NCBI RefSeq assembly: GCF_001654985.1 | Contig: NZ_LXEU01000062.1 | Span: 1-64,000, forward strand | Direction: 5' to 3' | Origin: Kluyvera georgiana ATCC 51603 | Lineage (GTDB): Bacteria > Pseudomonadota > Gammaproteobacteria > Enterobacterales > Enterobacteriaceae | DNA: 64,000 nucleotides | Shown here: in pieces, positions 1-8,731 of the stretch | Layout of the letters: each line of letters opens with the position of its first letter | How positions within the stretch are numbered: position 1 is the first letter of the stretch | Made by a program: the position numbers and the translations under genes | Notes under the pieces: generated by a model | What the model was told of the DNA's origin: nothing | What the model saw: the letters and a program-made list of their open reading frames with translations, nothing else | Databases searched by the model: none

Positions 1-6
1 ATATGC

Positions 7-34
7 AAAAAAAAGGCGAATATAAATATTCGCC
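7..34 (-). terminator. Rho-independent terminator of plsB
   Basis: Read on the minus strand, an 8-bp perfect stem (positions 15-22 with 27-34, 4-nt loop) is followed by a run of eight T. It lies just after the plsB stop codon. Confidence 0.85.
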
Positions 35-43
35 CTTAATCTT

Positions 44-2467
44 TTACGCCTCTTCCTGCGTCACGCTTTCTATCGTCAAACGCACGTCCGAGGTAATCAG
101 GCCCGCCATCATCTGGTAAACCTTCATCGTCTCTTCCGGCTCGGCGTCGCCGCTGTCGCTGATATAGCCTTCATCGCGCAGGGTTAACACCAGCGACGAG
201 AACACCGCTTTATCGAAGAACTCCGGCGAGTTGATGCCGTGCAGCACCGACAGGCGCTGCGCCAGCGTACGGCTCTCTTTCTCCAGCGTACTGCGGTTCA
301 TCGACGGGTTGCCGCTCAGCAGCCAGAAGGTGATTGCGTAGCGTTGCAGCGTTTCACGTGCGCCTGCAGCCAGCAGTTGCAGCGTGCGGGAGTGCGATGC
401 GTTGATGCGCAGCTCGCCGTTTTGCTCGCTAATCAGCGCCTGACGCGACATTTCGGCGATCAGCGTATCGATGACTGCCGGTAGCTCTTCAGGCGTCCAG
501 CGCAGGAACAGCTCGGCTTTCAGCATCGGATACAGCGTCTCGATCATACTCAACACCTGGTCGCGGGAGATCTGGCGATGTTGAGTCATGATGGTGGCCA
601 GCAACGACGGCATAATCAGCATGTGCGCGATGTTGTTGCGGTAGTACGTCATCAACACCGCCTGCTCGCGCGGCAGAATGATGATGTCGCCGATAGTGTC
701 TTTCTCAACTTCGAACTTATTCATCTGCAGCGCGTGGTCGATAAGCTCGCTGGCGGAGGCTTTTGGTGCAGTAGCATCCGGCGCGTACGGCGCGTTACGC
801 ATTAACGCCAGGTAGCACTCCAACTGCTGCGTCAGCTGTTCGCGGGTCAGCGAACGCTGGCGAGAGGCCAGCAGCGCGGTGCAGCACAGGTTCATGGCGT
901 TGGCGGCACCGGCGTTGTTAATGCGCACCATCAGCTCACCTGCCAGTTTATTGACGGTCGGCGTCAGCCACGCCGGGCGTACGGCTTCGATCGGGTCGAT
1001 CGACTCGCGCCACTCCGGCACGTGGTGATTCAGGTAGTTCATTAACGGCATCGGTTCGCCGAAGTTGACGTAGCCCTGGCCGAGATTACGCAGCTTGCTC
1101 AGCCCGCGCAGCATCTGCGGCAGGCTCTCTTTCTCTTTCGTTGCGCCGCGCAGCTCTTTGGCGTAGGTACCCACTTCCATCACGTGCTCGTAGCCGATGT
1201 AAATCGGCACTAACGTAATCGGGCGAGTACCGCCGCGCAGCATCGCCTGAATGGTCATCGACAGGGTGCCGGTTTTCGGATCCAACAGACGACCGGTACG
1301 GGAACGCCCGCCTTCCACGAAGTATTCAACGGAGTAGCCGCGGCTAAACAGTTCGCCGAGGTATTCGCGGAACACCGTGGAGTAAAGCTTGTTGCCCTTG
1401 AAGGTACGGCGAATGAAGAACGCGCCCAGACGGCGGAAAATCGGGCCGGCAGGCCAGAAGTTCAGGTTGATACCTGCGGCAATGTGCGGCGGCACCAGCC
1501 CCTGGTGATAGAGCACGTAAGAGAGCAGCAGGTAGTCCATATGGCTACGGTGGCAGGGCACGTAGACGATTTCATGGCCGTCGTGCGCCAGCTGGCGTAC
1601 GCGCTCGGCGTTATGGACATTAATCCCCTGATACAGACGGTTCCAGGTAAAGCTGAGGATACGGTCGGTCAGGCGAATCATCTCATAGGAGAAGTTAGCC
1701 GCAATCTCTTCCATCAGCGCAATAGCGTTCTGCTGCGCTTTCTCGTGCGAGATTTTCTTACTGCGCGCTTCGTCTTCTACCGCCTTCGCGATGGCTTTCG
1801 ATGCCAGCAGCTTTTTGAACAGGTCATGACGTGCCGGCAGACGCGGGCCAACCGCCGCCAGACGCTGACGTGCAAAGTGCATACGCGCGACGCGCGCCAG
1901 CTTCTGCGCAATGATTTTGTCGGTGCCGTGTTCGTCGGCCATGCGGCGCAGCGAAACGGACGGCGAGAAGCGCACGAAGCTATCGCGGCCCAGCCAGGAG
2001 ACGGCGAAGAATTTCTGGAAGCCGTTGAGCATTCGCAGCGGTGGATTCTCTTCGCCTTTCTCTCGGCCCGGTGAACGCCCGAACATCACGGAGACCGGCA
2101 CCATTTGCACATCCAGGTCTGGATTGCTGCGGTGCAGATCGAGGTAGTCGTGGAACAGCTTGATCGACTCTTCTTTCGGCGTGTAGTAGGTGAACACGCG
2201 CGGGCCGCCGTGGATAAACACGTAGCGCGGCAGCAGGGTGCCGTCGATTTCCAGCGGTTCAAGCGGATCGGGTAAATCATGCGCCAGACATTGGGCGCGC
2301 AGCGTCAGTAGGTCGGCCTTAGAGTTATAAGGCAGGACGTACATAATAGGACGCGAGGTATCAAGCCCCAATTCCTGTGCAGGTTCTGCGGGAATAGACT
2401 TGCTTTTTACCAGTACGCTTAATGGTAAATTCAGTAATTTGTAGTAAATTCGTGGCCAGCCGGACAT
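44..2467 (-). CDS. plsB: Glycerol-3-phosphate 1-O-acyltransferase PlsB
   Basis: Inner-membrane enzyme that acylates position 1 of sn-glycerol 3-phosphate using acyl-ACP or acyl-CoA, the first step of phospholipid synthesis. The 807-residue length equals the E. coli enzyme. The acyltransferase signature HRSHMD (H-X4-D, near residue 306) is present, followed by the [18 protein letters not shown] and VPIYIGYE blocks of the GPAT family. The gene is divergent from dgkA, whose product recycles diacylglycerol into the same lipid pool. The start at [12 protein letters not shown] matches the family. No defect is visible. Confidence 0.98.
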   Translation of the reverse strand: MSGWPRIYYKLLNLPLSVLVKSKSIPAEPAQELGLDTSRPIMYVLPYNSKADLLTLRAQCLAHDLPDPLEPLEIDGTLLPRYVFIHGGPRVFTYYTPKEESIKLFHDYLDLHRSNPDLDVQMVPVSVMFGRSPGREKGEENPPLRMLNGFQKFFAVSWLGRDSFVRFSPSVSLRRMADEHGTDKIIAQKLARVARMHFARQRLAAVGPRLPARHDLFKKLLASKAIAKAVEDEARSKKISHEKAQQNAIALMEEIAANFSYEMIRLTDRILSFTWNRLYQGINVHNAERVRQLAHDGHEIVYVPCHRSHMDYLLLSYVLYHQGLVPPHIAAGINLNFWPAGPIFRRLGAFFIRRTFKGNKLYSTVFREYLGELFSRGYSVEYFVEGGRSRTGRLLDPKTGTLSMTIQAMLRGGTRPITLVPIYIGYEHVMEVGTYAKELRGATKEKESLPQMLRGLSKLRNLGQGYVNFGEPMPLMNYLNHHVPEWRESIDPIEAVRPAWLTPTVNKLAGELMVRINNAGAANAMNLCCTALLASRQRSLTREQLTQQLECYLALMRNAPYAPDATAPKASASELIDHALQMNKFEVEKDTIGDIIILPREQAVLMTYYRNNIAHMLIMPSLLATIMTQHRQISRDQVLSMIETLYPMLKAELFLRWTPEELPAVIDTLIAEMSRQALISEQNGELRINASHSRTLQLLAAGARETLQRYAITFWLLSGNPSMNRSTLEKESRTLAQRLSVLHGINSPEFFDKAVFSSLVLTLRDEGYISDSGDAEPEETMKVYQMMAGLITSDVRLTIESVTQEEA

Positions 2468-2515
2468 AAACGATGTAAAGCCTCTGGTTAATCATGCAAA
2501 TGCGCGGCAAGAATA

Positions 2516-2544
2516 TCAGAAAGTCAGCAGAATTTCTGTTCTAC
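2516..2544 (-). promoter_or_regulatory. Candidate sigma-E promoter for plsB
   Basis: On the minus strand a GTAGAAC -35-like element and a TCTGA -10-like element are separated by 17 nt, about 50 nt upstream of the plsB start. In E. coli plsB is known to have a sigma-E dependent promoter, and the GAAC/TCTGA elements fit that class. The assignment is by eye. Confidence 0.5.
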
Positions 2545-2595
2545 CGCTTCATAACACGCATTGTCATTGACGTAATAACAAAAAAGGTTCTTGAG

Positions 2596-2964
2596 ATGGC
2601 CAATAATACCACCGGGCTCACCCGAATCATCAAAGCAGCGGGCTATTCCTGGAAAGGATTTCGCGCGGCGTGGATTAACGAAGCCGCATTCCGCCAGGAG
2701 GGGGTCGCGTCGGTGCTGGCGATTATTATCGCCTGCTGGCTGGATGTCGACGCCATCACGCGCGTGCTGCTCATCGGCTCCGTCCTGTTGGTGATGATAG
2801 TGGAAATTCTCAATAGTGCACTGGAAGCGGTGGTGGACCGCATCGGCTCCGAATACCACGAGCTGTCCGGGCGGGCAAAAGACATGGGGTCGGCGGCGGT
2901 GCTGCTGGCGATTTTCGTCGCGCTCATCACCTGGGGCACGCTGCTGTGGGCGCATTTCCACTAA
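2596..2964 (+). CDS. dgkA: Diacylglycerol kinase DgkA
   Basis: Small integral membrane kinase that phosphorylates diacylglycerol to phosphatidic acid, recycling the diacylglycerol left by membrane-derived oligosaccharide synthesis. The ATG at 2596 gives 122 residues, the usual family length; a longer reading from 2494 has no family counterpart. The conserved block around NSALEAVVDRIGSE and the following SGRAKDMGSAAV segment carry the catalytic and Mg-ATP binding residues. Three hydrophobic helices are visible. It is divergent from plsB and upstream of lexA. Confidence 0.97.
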   Translation: MANNTTGLTRIIKAAGYSWKGFRAAWINEAAFRQEGVASVLAIIIACWLDVDAITRVLLIGSVLLVMIVEILNSALEAVVDRIGSEYHELSGRAKDMGSAAVLLAIFVALITWGTLLWAHFH

Positions 2965-3018
2965 AGCTGTGAAAACTGCCTGATTTCGTGCGTTTTATGG
3001 TTTCAAAATAAACACTAG

Positions 3019-3034
3019 CTGTATATACTCACAG
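3019..3034 (+). promoter_or_regulatory. LexA box 1 of lexA
   Basis: CTGTATATACTCACAG matches the SOS box (CTG-N10-CAG). It is the promoter-distal of two tandem boxes in front of lexA, the arrangement known for autoregulated lexA. Confidence 0.95.
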
Positions 3035-3039
3035 CATAA

Positions 3040-3055
3040 CTGTATATACACCCAG
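3040..3055 (+). promoter_or_regulatory. LexA box 2 of lexA
   Basis: CTGTATATACACCCAG is a second SOS box 21 bp downstream of the first. It ends 8 nt before the lexA start codon, so a bound repressor would also overlap the Shine-Dalgarno GGGGG. Confidence 0.95.
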
Positions 3056-3063
3056 GGGGCGGA

Positions 3064-3672
3064 ATGAAAGCGTTAACGACCAGGCAGCAAGAGGTGTTTG
3101 ATCTCATCCGGGATCACATCAGCCAGACGGGCATGCCGCCGACGCGTGCGGAAATTGCTCAGCGCTTGGGGTTCCGTTCCCCAAACGCGGCTGAAGAGCA
3201 CCTGAAAGCGCTGGCGCGTAAAGGTGTCATTGAGATTGTCTCCGGCGCTTCTCGCGGTATCCGCCTGCTGGTGGAAGAAGAAGAAGGTCTGCCGCTGGTA
3301 GGTCGCGTCGCGGCGGGCGAACCGCTGCTGGCCCAGCAGCATATCGAAGGCCATTACCAGGTTGATCCGTCGCTGTTCAAACCGAGCGCCGACTTCCTGC
3401 TGCGCGTTAGCGGCATGTCGATGAAAGATATCGGGATTATGGACGGCGATCTGCTCGCGGTGCATAAGACTCAGGATGTACGCAACGGCCAGGTCGTGGT
3501 CGCACGTATTGACGAAGAAGTGACGGTAAAACGCCTGAAAAAACAGGGTAACGTCGTCGAACTGCTGCCGGAAAATAGCGAATTTAAGCCGATCGTGGTC
3601 GATCTGCGTCAGCAGAATTTCTCCATTGAAGGGCTGGCCGTTGGCGTTATCCGCAACGGCGAATGGCTGTAA
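3064..3672 (+). CDS. lexA: SOS repressor and autoprotease LexA
   Basis: Transcriptional repressor of the SOS regulon, inactivated by RecA-stimulated self-cleavage. At 202 residues it equals the E. coli protein. The N-terminal winged helix (about residues 1-70) carries the DNA-recognition segment [13 protein letters not shown]. The cleavage site Ala84-Gly85 is in GRVAAGEP, and the catalytic dyad Ser119 (SGMSM) and Lys156 is present. It is preceded by two LexA boxes and a strong GGGGG ribosome-binding site, and followed by dinF. Confidence 0.99.
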   Translation: MKALTTRQQEVFDLIRDHISQTGMPPTRAEIAQRLGFRSPNAAEEHLKALARKGVIEIVSGASRGIRLLVEEEEGLPLVGRVAAGEPLLAQQHIEGHYQVDPSLFKPSADFLLRVSGMSMKDIGIMDGDLLAVHKTQDVRNGQVVVARIDEEVTVKRLKKQGNVVELLPENSEFKPIVVDLRQQNFSIEGLAVGVIRNGEWL

Positions 3673-3690
3673 AAACGCCCCCTCTCTAAT

Positions 3691-3724
3691 GGCTGCGATA
3701 CATCCGCTATCGCAGCCTTTTTTC
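3691..3724 (+). terminator. Terminator-like hairpin between lexA and dinF
   Basis: A perfect 10-bp stem (3691-3700 with 3708-3717, 7-nt loop) is followed by six T. It would end part of the lexA transcripts before dinF, whose start codon lies only 17 nt farther on. Confidence 0.8.
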
Positions 3725-3740
3725 GTTCTGGTTGATACCC

Positions 3741-5060
3741 ATGTCGCTACTCACTTCCGCTGATAAAGCGCTGTGGCGCCTTGCGCTACCGATGATCTTC
3801 TCCAACATTACCGTACCTCTTCTGGGTCTGGTCGATACCGCCGTGATCGGTCACCTGGACAGCCCCGTCTATCTGGGCGGCGTCGCCATCGGGGCGACGG
3901 CGACCAGCTTCCTGTTTATGCTGCTGCTGTTTTTACGCATGAGCACAACCGGCCTGACGGCGCAGGCCTTTGGCGCGAAGAACCCGCAGGCGCTGGCCCG
4001 CGCGCTGGTGCAACCGTTGATGCTGGCGCTGGGCGCCGGGCTGCTGATCATTGTGTTTAAAACCCCGCTGATTAATCTGGCGCTGTCTATCGTCGGCGGC
4101 AGCGGTGAGGTGTTAGAACAGGCGCGGCGCTTCCTCGCCATTCGCTGGCTCAGCGCGCCTGCTTCCCTGGCGAACCTGGTCCTGCTGGGTTGGCTACTGG
4201 GCGTGCAGTACGCGCGCGCGCCGGTAGTGCTGCTCGTGGTGGGGAATGTGCTGAACATTGTGCTCGACCTGTGGCTGGTGATGGGGCTGCACATGAACGT
4301 GCAGGGCGCGGCGCTCGCCACCGCGATTGCCGAATATGCGACCCTGCTGGTCGGGTTGGGGATGGTGCGCAAAGTGATGGCGATGCGCGGCATCTCCTGG
4401 GCGATGCTGAAAACCGCCTGGCGCGGCAACATCCGCCGCCTGCTGGCGCTCAACCGCGACATTATGCTGCGTTCCCTGCTGTTACAGCTGTGCTTCGGCG
4501 CGGTCACCGTCTTTGGCGCGCGGCTCGGTGGTGAAGTGGTGGCGGTGAACGCGGTGCTGATGACGATGCTCACTTTCACCGCCTATGCGCTGGACGGCTT
4601 CGCTTATGCGGTAGAGGCGCACTCCGGCCAGGCGTATGGCGCGCGCGATGGCAGTAAACTGCTTGAGGTCTGGCGCGCCGCGTGCCGTCAGGCGGGTGTC
4701 GTGGCGCTGGCTTTTGCGCTGGTATACGCCGTGTTTGGCGAAAATATCGTCGCGTTACTTACCTCGCTGCCCGAACTGCAGCAACTGGCCGATCGTTACG
4801 TGCTGTGGCAGGTGGTGCTGCCGGTGATTGGCGTCTGGTGTTATCTGCTGGACGGCATGTTTATCGGCGCCACGCGAGGCGCCGAGATGCGCAACAGCAT
4901 GGCGGTTGCCGCCGCCGGTTTTGCGCTGACGCTGCTGGCACTGCCGGTACTCGGCAACCATGGGCTGTGGCTGGCGCTGGCCGTTTTCCTCGCGCTGCGC
5001 GGCCTGTCGTTGGCATATATCTGGCGACGCCACTGGCGAAATAACAGCTGGTTTTCCTGA
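3741..5060 (+). CDS. dinF: MATE family efflux transporter DinF
   Basis: DNA-damage-inducible multidrug/toxin extrusion transporter of the inner membrane. The ATG at 3741 gives 439 residues; an in-frame TTG at 3732 would add only three. About twelve hydrophobic segments and the duplicated MatE domain are visible, starting with LALPMIFSNITVPLLGLVDTA. In E. coli it is co-transcribed with lexA and linked to oxidative-stress and bile-salt tolerance. Here it lies 68 nt downstream of lexA with a terminator-like hairpin between, so expression probably depends on read-through. Confidence 0.96.
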   Translation: MSLLTSADKALWRLALPMIFSNITVPLLGLVDTAVIGHLDSPVYLGGVAIGATATSFLFMLLLFLRMSTTGLTAQAFGAKNPQALARALVQPLMLALGAGLLIIVFKTPLINLALSIVGGSGEVLEQARRFLAIRWLSAPASLANLVLLGWLLGVQYARAPVVLLVVGNVLNIVLDLWLVMGLHMNVQGAALATAIAEYATLLVGLGMVRKVMAMRGISWAMLKTAWRGNIRRLLALNRDIMLRSLLLQLCFGAVTVFGARLGGEVVAVNAVLMTMLTFTAYALDGFAYAVEAHSGQAYGARDGSKLLEVWRAACRQAGVVALAFALVYAVFGENIVALLTSLPELQQLADRYVLWQVVLPVIGVWCYLLDGMFIGATRGAEMRNSMAVAAAGFALTLLALPVLGNHGLWLALAVFLALRGLSLAYIWRRHWRNNSWFS

Positions 5061-5186
5061 TGTGATGGTTAAAGATTCCGAATAGTGAATCATGCTCAGA
5101 ATGACTGACTACAATTAACCTCACGCTTAGCGAAAAAGAGTTCACACTCTCTCGCTATTCATTCACTGACGATCGAGGATTCAATG

Positions 5187-5396
5187 ATGAATAAAGACGA
5201 AGTCGGCGGTAACTGGAAGCAGCTTAAAGGTAAAGTGAAAGAGCAATGGGGCAAACTGACCGATGATGACATCACGGTGATCGAAGGTAAACGCGATCAG
5301 CTGGTCGGTAAAATCCAGGAACGTTATGGATACGCAAAAGATCAGGCGGAAAAAGAGGTGGATAGCTGGGATAAACGGCACAACCACCGCTGGTAA
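5187..5396 (+). CDS. yjbJ: CsbD-family stress protein YjbJ
   Basis: Small hydrophilic protein of 69 residues with the CsbD signature (NWKQLKGKVKEQWGKLTDDD, then GKIQERYGYAKDQAEKEV). In E. coli it is abundant in stationary phase and under osmotic stress, but its molecular role is unknown. Two adjacent ATG codons (5184 and 5187) follow a GAGG ribosome-binding site; the second gives the usual MNKDE start. Confidence 0.95.
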   Translation: MNKDEVGGNWKQLKGKVKEQWGKLTDDDITVIEGKRDQLVGKIQERYGYAKDQAEKEVDSWDKRHNHRW

Positions 5397-5440
5397 CGCA
5401 CTCCTCCTGCCCATGCGTACAGGGAGGTACGCTCCACATT

Positions 5441-5468
5441 AATCCCGCGTTAGCGGGATTTCTTTTTA
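5441..5468. terminator. Bidirectional terminator between yjbJ and zur
   Basis: A perfect 8-bp stem (5441-5448 with 5453-5460) and a 4-nt loop are followed by a T-rich stretch on the plus strand. It serves yjbJ clearly and may also act in the zur direction. The TAA stop codon of zur is part of the loop. Confidence 0.75.
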
Positions 5469-5965
5469 GTATGAATCGTATGGTCGTGATGGCAGTGCTC
5501 ATGCGCGCGACAGGCTTCAACTTCCACGCAGGCGGAACACAGCCCGTGCGCTTCAATGACGTTGTGGCGCAGCGCAAAGCCCATCTTCGCGGCCAGCGTA
5601 TGCATGATGTCCTCTACCCCTTCCGCACACTCTTCTTTCACCACGCCGCAGCGATCGCAGATGAACATCGCGGAGGTATGAGTCGGCTGATCGAAAAGGT
5701 GGCACAGTACGTAGCTGTTGGCAGACTCGACCTTGTGCACAAAGCCCTGCTCGAGCAGAAACTCCAGCGCGCGGTAGACGGTTGGCGGCTTGGCCTGCGG
5801 CTCTTTCTCGCGCAGTAGATCCAGCAGGTCATAGGCGCTAATAGCCCCTTCCTGCAGACTCATCAGGCGCAACACTTCCAGACGTTGCGGAGTCAGGCGC
5901 ACGCCGCGTTGCGCGCACAGCTTTTCAGCTTGCGCTAACAGTTCTTGCGTGGTGGTCTTATCCAT
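5450..5965 (-). CDS. zur: Zinc uptake regulator Zur (Fur family)
   Basis: Zinc-responsive repressor of the znu uptake system and related genes. At 171 residues it equals E. coli Zur. The N-terminal winged helix contains RLTPQRLEVLRLM and KPPTVYRALEFL. The structural zinc site has Cys103 and Cys106 (CDRC) and Cys143 and Cys146 (CSAC). Cys88 and the surrounding histidines form the regulatory site. The C-terminal tail is His-rich. It is convergent with yjbJ and divergent from a cupin gene, in place of yjbL-yjbM of K-12. Confidence 0.97.
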   Translation of the reverse strand: MDKTTTQELLAQAEKLCAQRGVRLTPQRLEVLRLMSLQEGAISAYDLLDLLREKEPQAKPPTVYRALEFLLEQGFVHKVESANSYVLCHLFDQPTHTSAMFICDRCGVVKEECAEGVEDIMHTLAAKMGFALRHNVIEAHGLCSACVEVEACRAHEHCHHDHTIHTKKKSR

Positions 5966-6040
5966 TGGCGTCCTCAGGTCACGGGGAAATGAGCCTCTAC
6001 TTTACCATGTTATGCCGGAAACGCCGAGTTTCCACAGGTG

Positions 6041-6061
6041 TGCTATAGCTGTGTTATAGCA
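6041..6061. promoter_or_regulatory. Inverted repeat between zur and the cupin gene
   Basis: Arms TGCTATA and TATAGCA form a perfect 7-bp inverted repeat with a 7-nt spacer, flanked by direct repeats of AGGTGT (6036-6041 and 6061-6066). It lies 29 nt upstream of the cupin start. It may be an operator overlapping a -10 element; the regulator is unknown. Confidence 0.4.
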
Positions 6062-6090
6062 GGTGTACTTCACACTCAGGATGAAAAATA

Positions 6091-6579
6091 ATGAAAAGAC
6101 CCGACTGTATTCGCCATTGGCACGACGTTGAAGGACCCGATGACTCAACCTATCCCGACAGCGATGAACGCTTCTCTATCGGCGCGCCGCTAGCCCGCGC
6201 GCTGGGGCTGAGACATCTTGGTATTCACCACGAACGCTTGCCGCCAGGCCGCCGCACGTCCTACCCGCACGCTGAAAGCGACGAAGAGGAGTTTATCTAC
6301 GTGCTGGAAGGCTACCCACAGGCGTGGATCAACGGCTATTTATGGAAGCTGGAACCGGGCGATAGCGTAGGCTTTCCGGCCGGAACGGGCGTCTGCCATA
6401 CCTTTATCAACAACACGTCAGAAGAGGTTCGTCTGCTGGTGGTGGGGGAGGCTAATAAGAAACATAACCGGATTTACTATCCGTTAAATGCGTCGTACGC
6501 CGTTACGCGCGACGATCGCTGGGTTGACCATCCGCCGCAGTTTTTTGGCCCGCACGATGGAAAACCTGGGCGAAATTAG
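6091..6579 (+). CDS. Cupin-domain protein
   Basis: A 162-residue single-domain cupin of unknown substrate. The two cupin motifs are visible: PHAESDEEEFIYVLEG (about residues 58-73, with one His and a Glu) and GDSVGFPAGTGVCHTFIN (about 90-107, with the second His). These residues normally bind a metal. No signal peptide is seen, so it is probably cytoplasmic. It is transcribed divergently from zur, which makes zinc-dependent control possible but unproven. It is not part of the K-12 gene order at this site. Confidence 0.8.
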   Translation: MKRPDCIRHWHDVEGPDDSTYPDSDERFSIGAPLARALGLRHLGIHHERLPPGRRTSYPHAESDEEEFIYVLEGYPQAWINGYLWKLEPGDSVGFPAGTGVCHTFINNTSEEVRLLVVGEANKKHNRIYYPLNASYAVTRDDRWVDHPPQFFGPHDGKPGRN

Positions 6580-6751
6580 TCTCTTCTTCTATAAAGATTA
6601 GAGTGCTTATTAAAAATAACGATAACCGAAGAAAATTTCAGTTAGGGGAACAAGACGCTTTTTCCCTCCCTATTCACAGCAACGGTTCGTCTCCATCCAG
6701 GCGATAACGGGTGGAGGGTTGTTTCATTACAGACAATAAGACGAGCAAACT

Positions 6752-7999
6752 GTGAATAAAAAAGACAAATTTTCGCTGATGGGGGTGGCTGTCTCCTTTT
6801 TTGTGGCGGGACAGGCAGGGGCTGCAAATGGTTGGTCGGAAGCACGTAACGACGCGATGGGCGGCACGGGCATGGCTTCGGCGAACTACGGCAGCGGCGT
6901 GTTAATTAACCCGGCGCTGCTGGCAAAGGCAAAACCGGACGACGATATCACGCTGATTGTGCCGTCAATTGGCGCGCAGATCTCCGATAAGGACGATCTG
7001 CGCAACAAAATCGGCGACATCAGCGATGATGTCCAGCGCTATAGACGAGTGCTGAGCACCATTAATCTTGCCGATCTCGCCAATCCGAACAGCGCGGCAT
7101 CCCGACAGGTGTCTGCTGCGGCGGGCGATCTTGCCAATCAACTCTCCGCCCTGAAAGGGAAGACCGCTAATGCCAAAGCCGGAGCAGGGCTGGCGGTCAG
7201 CATTCCAAACGACGTGCTGGCGGTCGCTTTTGTGGCAAAAGCGAATGCCCGGGCGAGGGTTAGCTCGTATATCGATCAGGGGGATATCGATCTCCTGCGC
7301 GGCGTCCAGTCGGTTCCGGCGACGGCGTTGGCGGTTAATCCACAAGATCTTAAGTCCAAAGGTTATGGTCGTGCGGCGATTGTCTCCGACTACGGCGTGG
7401 CGATTGCTCGCCAGTTTGATGTCGGCGGCGTACCGGTTTCGCTGGGCATTACGCCAAAACTGCAACAAACCTGGCTCTATAACTACACCGTCTCGATTTA
7501 CAACTTCAGCAGCGACGACATCAACAGCAGCCGCTATCGCAACGATGATACCGGCTTTAACGTTGATGCCGGGATGGCCGCAGATTTTGGCGATAACTGG
7601 ACGGTGGGATTGAGCGGGCAAAACCTCTTCTCGCGCGATATCGACACCAAAGAGGTGGCTGGCGTACGCGATACGTATCAGATTCGCCCGCTGGTGACCG
7701 CTGGCGTGGCCTGGCATACCGATTTCCTGACGTTAAGTGCCGATGGCGATTTGACGGAGACCAAGGGCTTTAAAAGTGAAGACACGTCGCAGTATGTGGG
7801 TGTTGGCGCAGAAGTGCGCCCGCTGGACTGGCTGGCGGTGCGCGCCGGTTACCGCGCTGACGTGAAAAACAACGACAGCAACGTCTTTACCGGCGGCGTT
7901 GGCTTTGCGCCGTTTAACCGGGTGCACGTCGACCTGATGGGCCTTTATGGTGAGGATCAAACCTGGGGCGCAGGCGCCCAGTTGAGCGTCACGTTCTAA
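6752..7999 (+). CDS. TraF-like outer-membrane beta-barrel protein
   Basis: A 415-residue protein with a signal peptide (hydrophobic core LMGVAVSFFVAG, probable cleavage after AGAA). The mature start WSEARNDAMGGTGMASANYG and the C-terminal Phe are typical of FadL/TraF_2-like barrels. The second half is full of alternating strands ending in LSVTF. Databases often call such proteins conjugal transfer protein TraF, but nothing here suggests conjugation. Start choice: a GTG at 6752 begins the MNKKDKFS signal sequence; the next ATG at 6779 would remove its charged N-terminus. The substrate or function is unknown. Confidence 0.75.
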   Translation: MNKKDKFSLMGVAVSFFVAGQAGAANGWSEARNDAMGGTGMASANYGSGVLINPALLAKAKPDDDITLIVPSIGAQISDKDDLRNKIGDISDDVQRYRRVLSTINLADLANPNSAASRQVSAAAGDLANQLSALKGKTANAKAGAGLAVSIPNDVLAVAFVAKANARARVSSYIDQGDIDLLRGVQSVPATALAVNPQDLKSKGYGRAAIVSDYGVAIARQFDVGGVPVSLGITPKLQQTWLYNYTVSIYNFSSDDINSSRYRNDDTGFNVDAGMAADFGDNWTVGLSGQNLFSRDIDTKEVAGVRDTYQIRPLVTAGVAWHTDFLTLSADGDLTETKGFKSEDTSQYVGVGAEVRPLDWLAVRAGYRADVKNNDSNVFTGGVGFAPFNRVHVDLMGLYGEDQTWGAGAQLSVTF

Positions 8000-8010
8000 C
8001 CACCGACCTT

Positions 8011-8090
8011 GTAGGCCGGATAAGGCGTTTACGCCGCCATCAGGCAATCTGCTCTGGATTGCCTGATGGCGCTGCGCTTATCTGGCCTAC
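8011..8090. repeat. BIME (inverted pair of REP sequences)
   Basis: Two REP units in opposite orientation, beginning GTAGGCCGGATAAGGCG and ending TATCTGGCCTAC, lie between the TraF-like gene and hicB. Confidence 0.95.
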
Positions 8091-8095
8091 ACCGG

Positions 8096-8431
8096 CTAAC
8101 CGTGGGCCGCTCTGGAAAGCGTATCGTTAATCCACTGATTGACGCTCTTGCCAGAAACTTCTGCGGCGATATTGATGGCCGAATGCACTTCGGGAGAGAT
8201 GCGCAGGCTGATTTTGCCACTGGCCGGACGAAGGGGTTCACGCCCTTGCTCTTTGCAGTAAGCAATATAATCATCCACCGCCTCTTCGAAGGCTTTACGC
8301 AGGTCTGTTACGTTATCGGCGTGGAAACCAATAACATCTCTGATCCCCGCAACGCGACCGATAAAGCACATGTCTTCGTCACTGTAATCGATTTTTGCGG
8401 CATAGCCTTTATACGTCATGGTATTCATCAT
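8096..8431 (-). CDS. hicB: HicB-family antitoxin
   Basis: Antitoxin of a type II HicAB module, 111 residues. The N-terminal half is the HicB partial RNase-H-like fold (YKGYAAKIDYSDEDMCFIGRVAGI). The C-terminal part (ISLRISPEVHSAINIAAEVSGKSVNQWINDTL) is a ribbon-helix-helix DNA-binding domain, so the protein should repress its own promoter. Its ATG overlaps the stop codon of hicA, which fixes translational coupling; a GGAG site precedes it. The final ORF codon lies next to the upstream BIME. Confidence 0.88.
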   Translation of the reverse strand: MMNTMTYKGYAAKIDYSDEDMCFIGRVAGIRDVIGFHADNVTDLRKAFEEAVDDYIAYCKEQGREPLRPASGKISLRISPEVHSAINIAAEVSGKSVNQWINDTLSRAAHG

Positions 8432-8691
8432 GGAGTCACTCCTACTGCGATAAGAAATGCCATTGCATCGCGAACCTGATAAACCTTGGCTTCCTTGTCA
8501 GGATGAGGGCGATGGAATGAGGCCACCACCTGATTGATTTCGAATCGTACCCGGGATCCCTGTCCTTCTGAAACTTTTGCACCTAAAGCAATAAATAATG
8601 CTTCAATTTTTCGCCATTCCAGCGTGGCTGGCGTGGGCATTGAGAAGATCAACCGTAACGTTTTTTGGTGCCTGGCGTTGAGTGATTTCAT
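8428..8691 (-). CDS. hicA: HicA-family mRNA interferase toxin
   Basis: Toxin partner of HicB, 87 residues from the ATG at 8691 (MKSLNARHQ), which has an AAAGGA ribosome-binding site. A longer reading to 8754 would run through the promoter and operators. The dsRBD-like fold is suggested by GSRVRFEINQVVASFHRPHP; the His in SFHRPHP is the likely catalytic residue of the family. It is the first gene of the hicAB operon and overlaps hicB by 4 nt. The pair lies between the TraF-like gene and dusA, in place of K-12 yjbLM. Confidence 0.85.
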   Translation of the reverse strand: MKSLNARHQKTLRLIFSMPTPATLEWRKIEALFIALGAKVSEGQGSRVRFEINQVVASFHRPHPDKEAKVYQVRDAMAFLIAVGVTP

Positions 8692-8731
8692 GCCAATTAA
8701 TCCTTTGTCATGTTGGCCACCGGACAAGATG

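Noticed and set aside
6752-7999. Conjugative element remnant because of the TraF-like gene
   Set aside because: No relaxase, pilus or integrase gene and no attachment repeats are nearby; the family name alone is not evidence.
8011-8090. Repeated palindromes as a CRISPR or transposon end
   Set aside because: The units are standard REP sequences, also found at seven other places in the window, with no spacer pattern or transposase gene.
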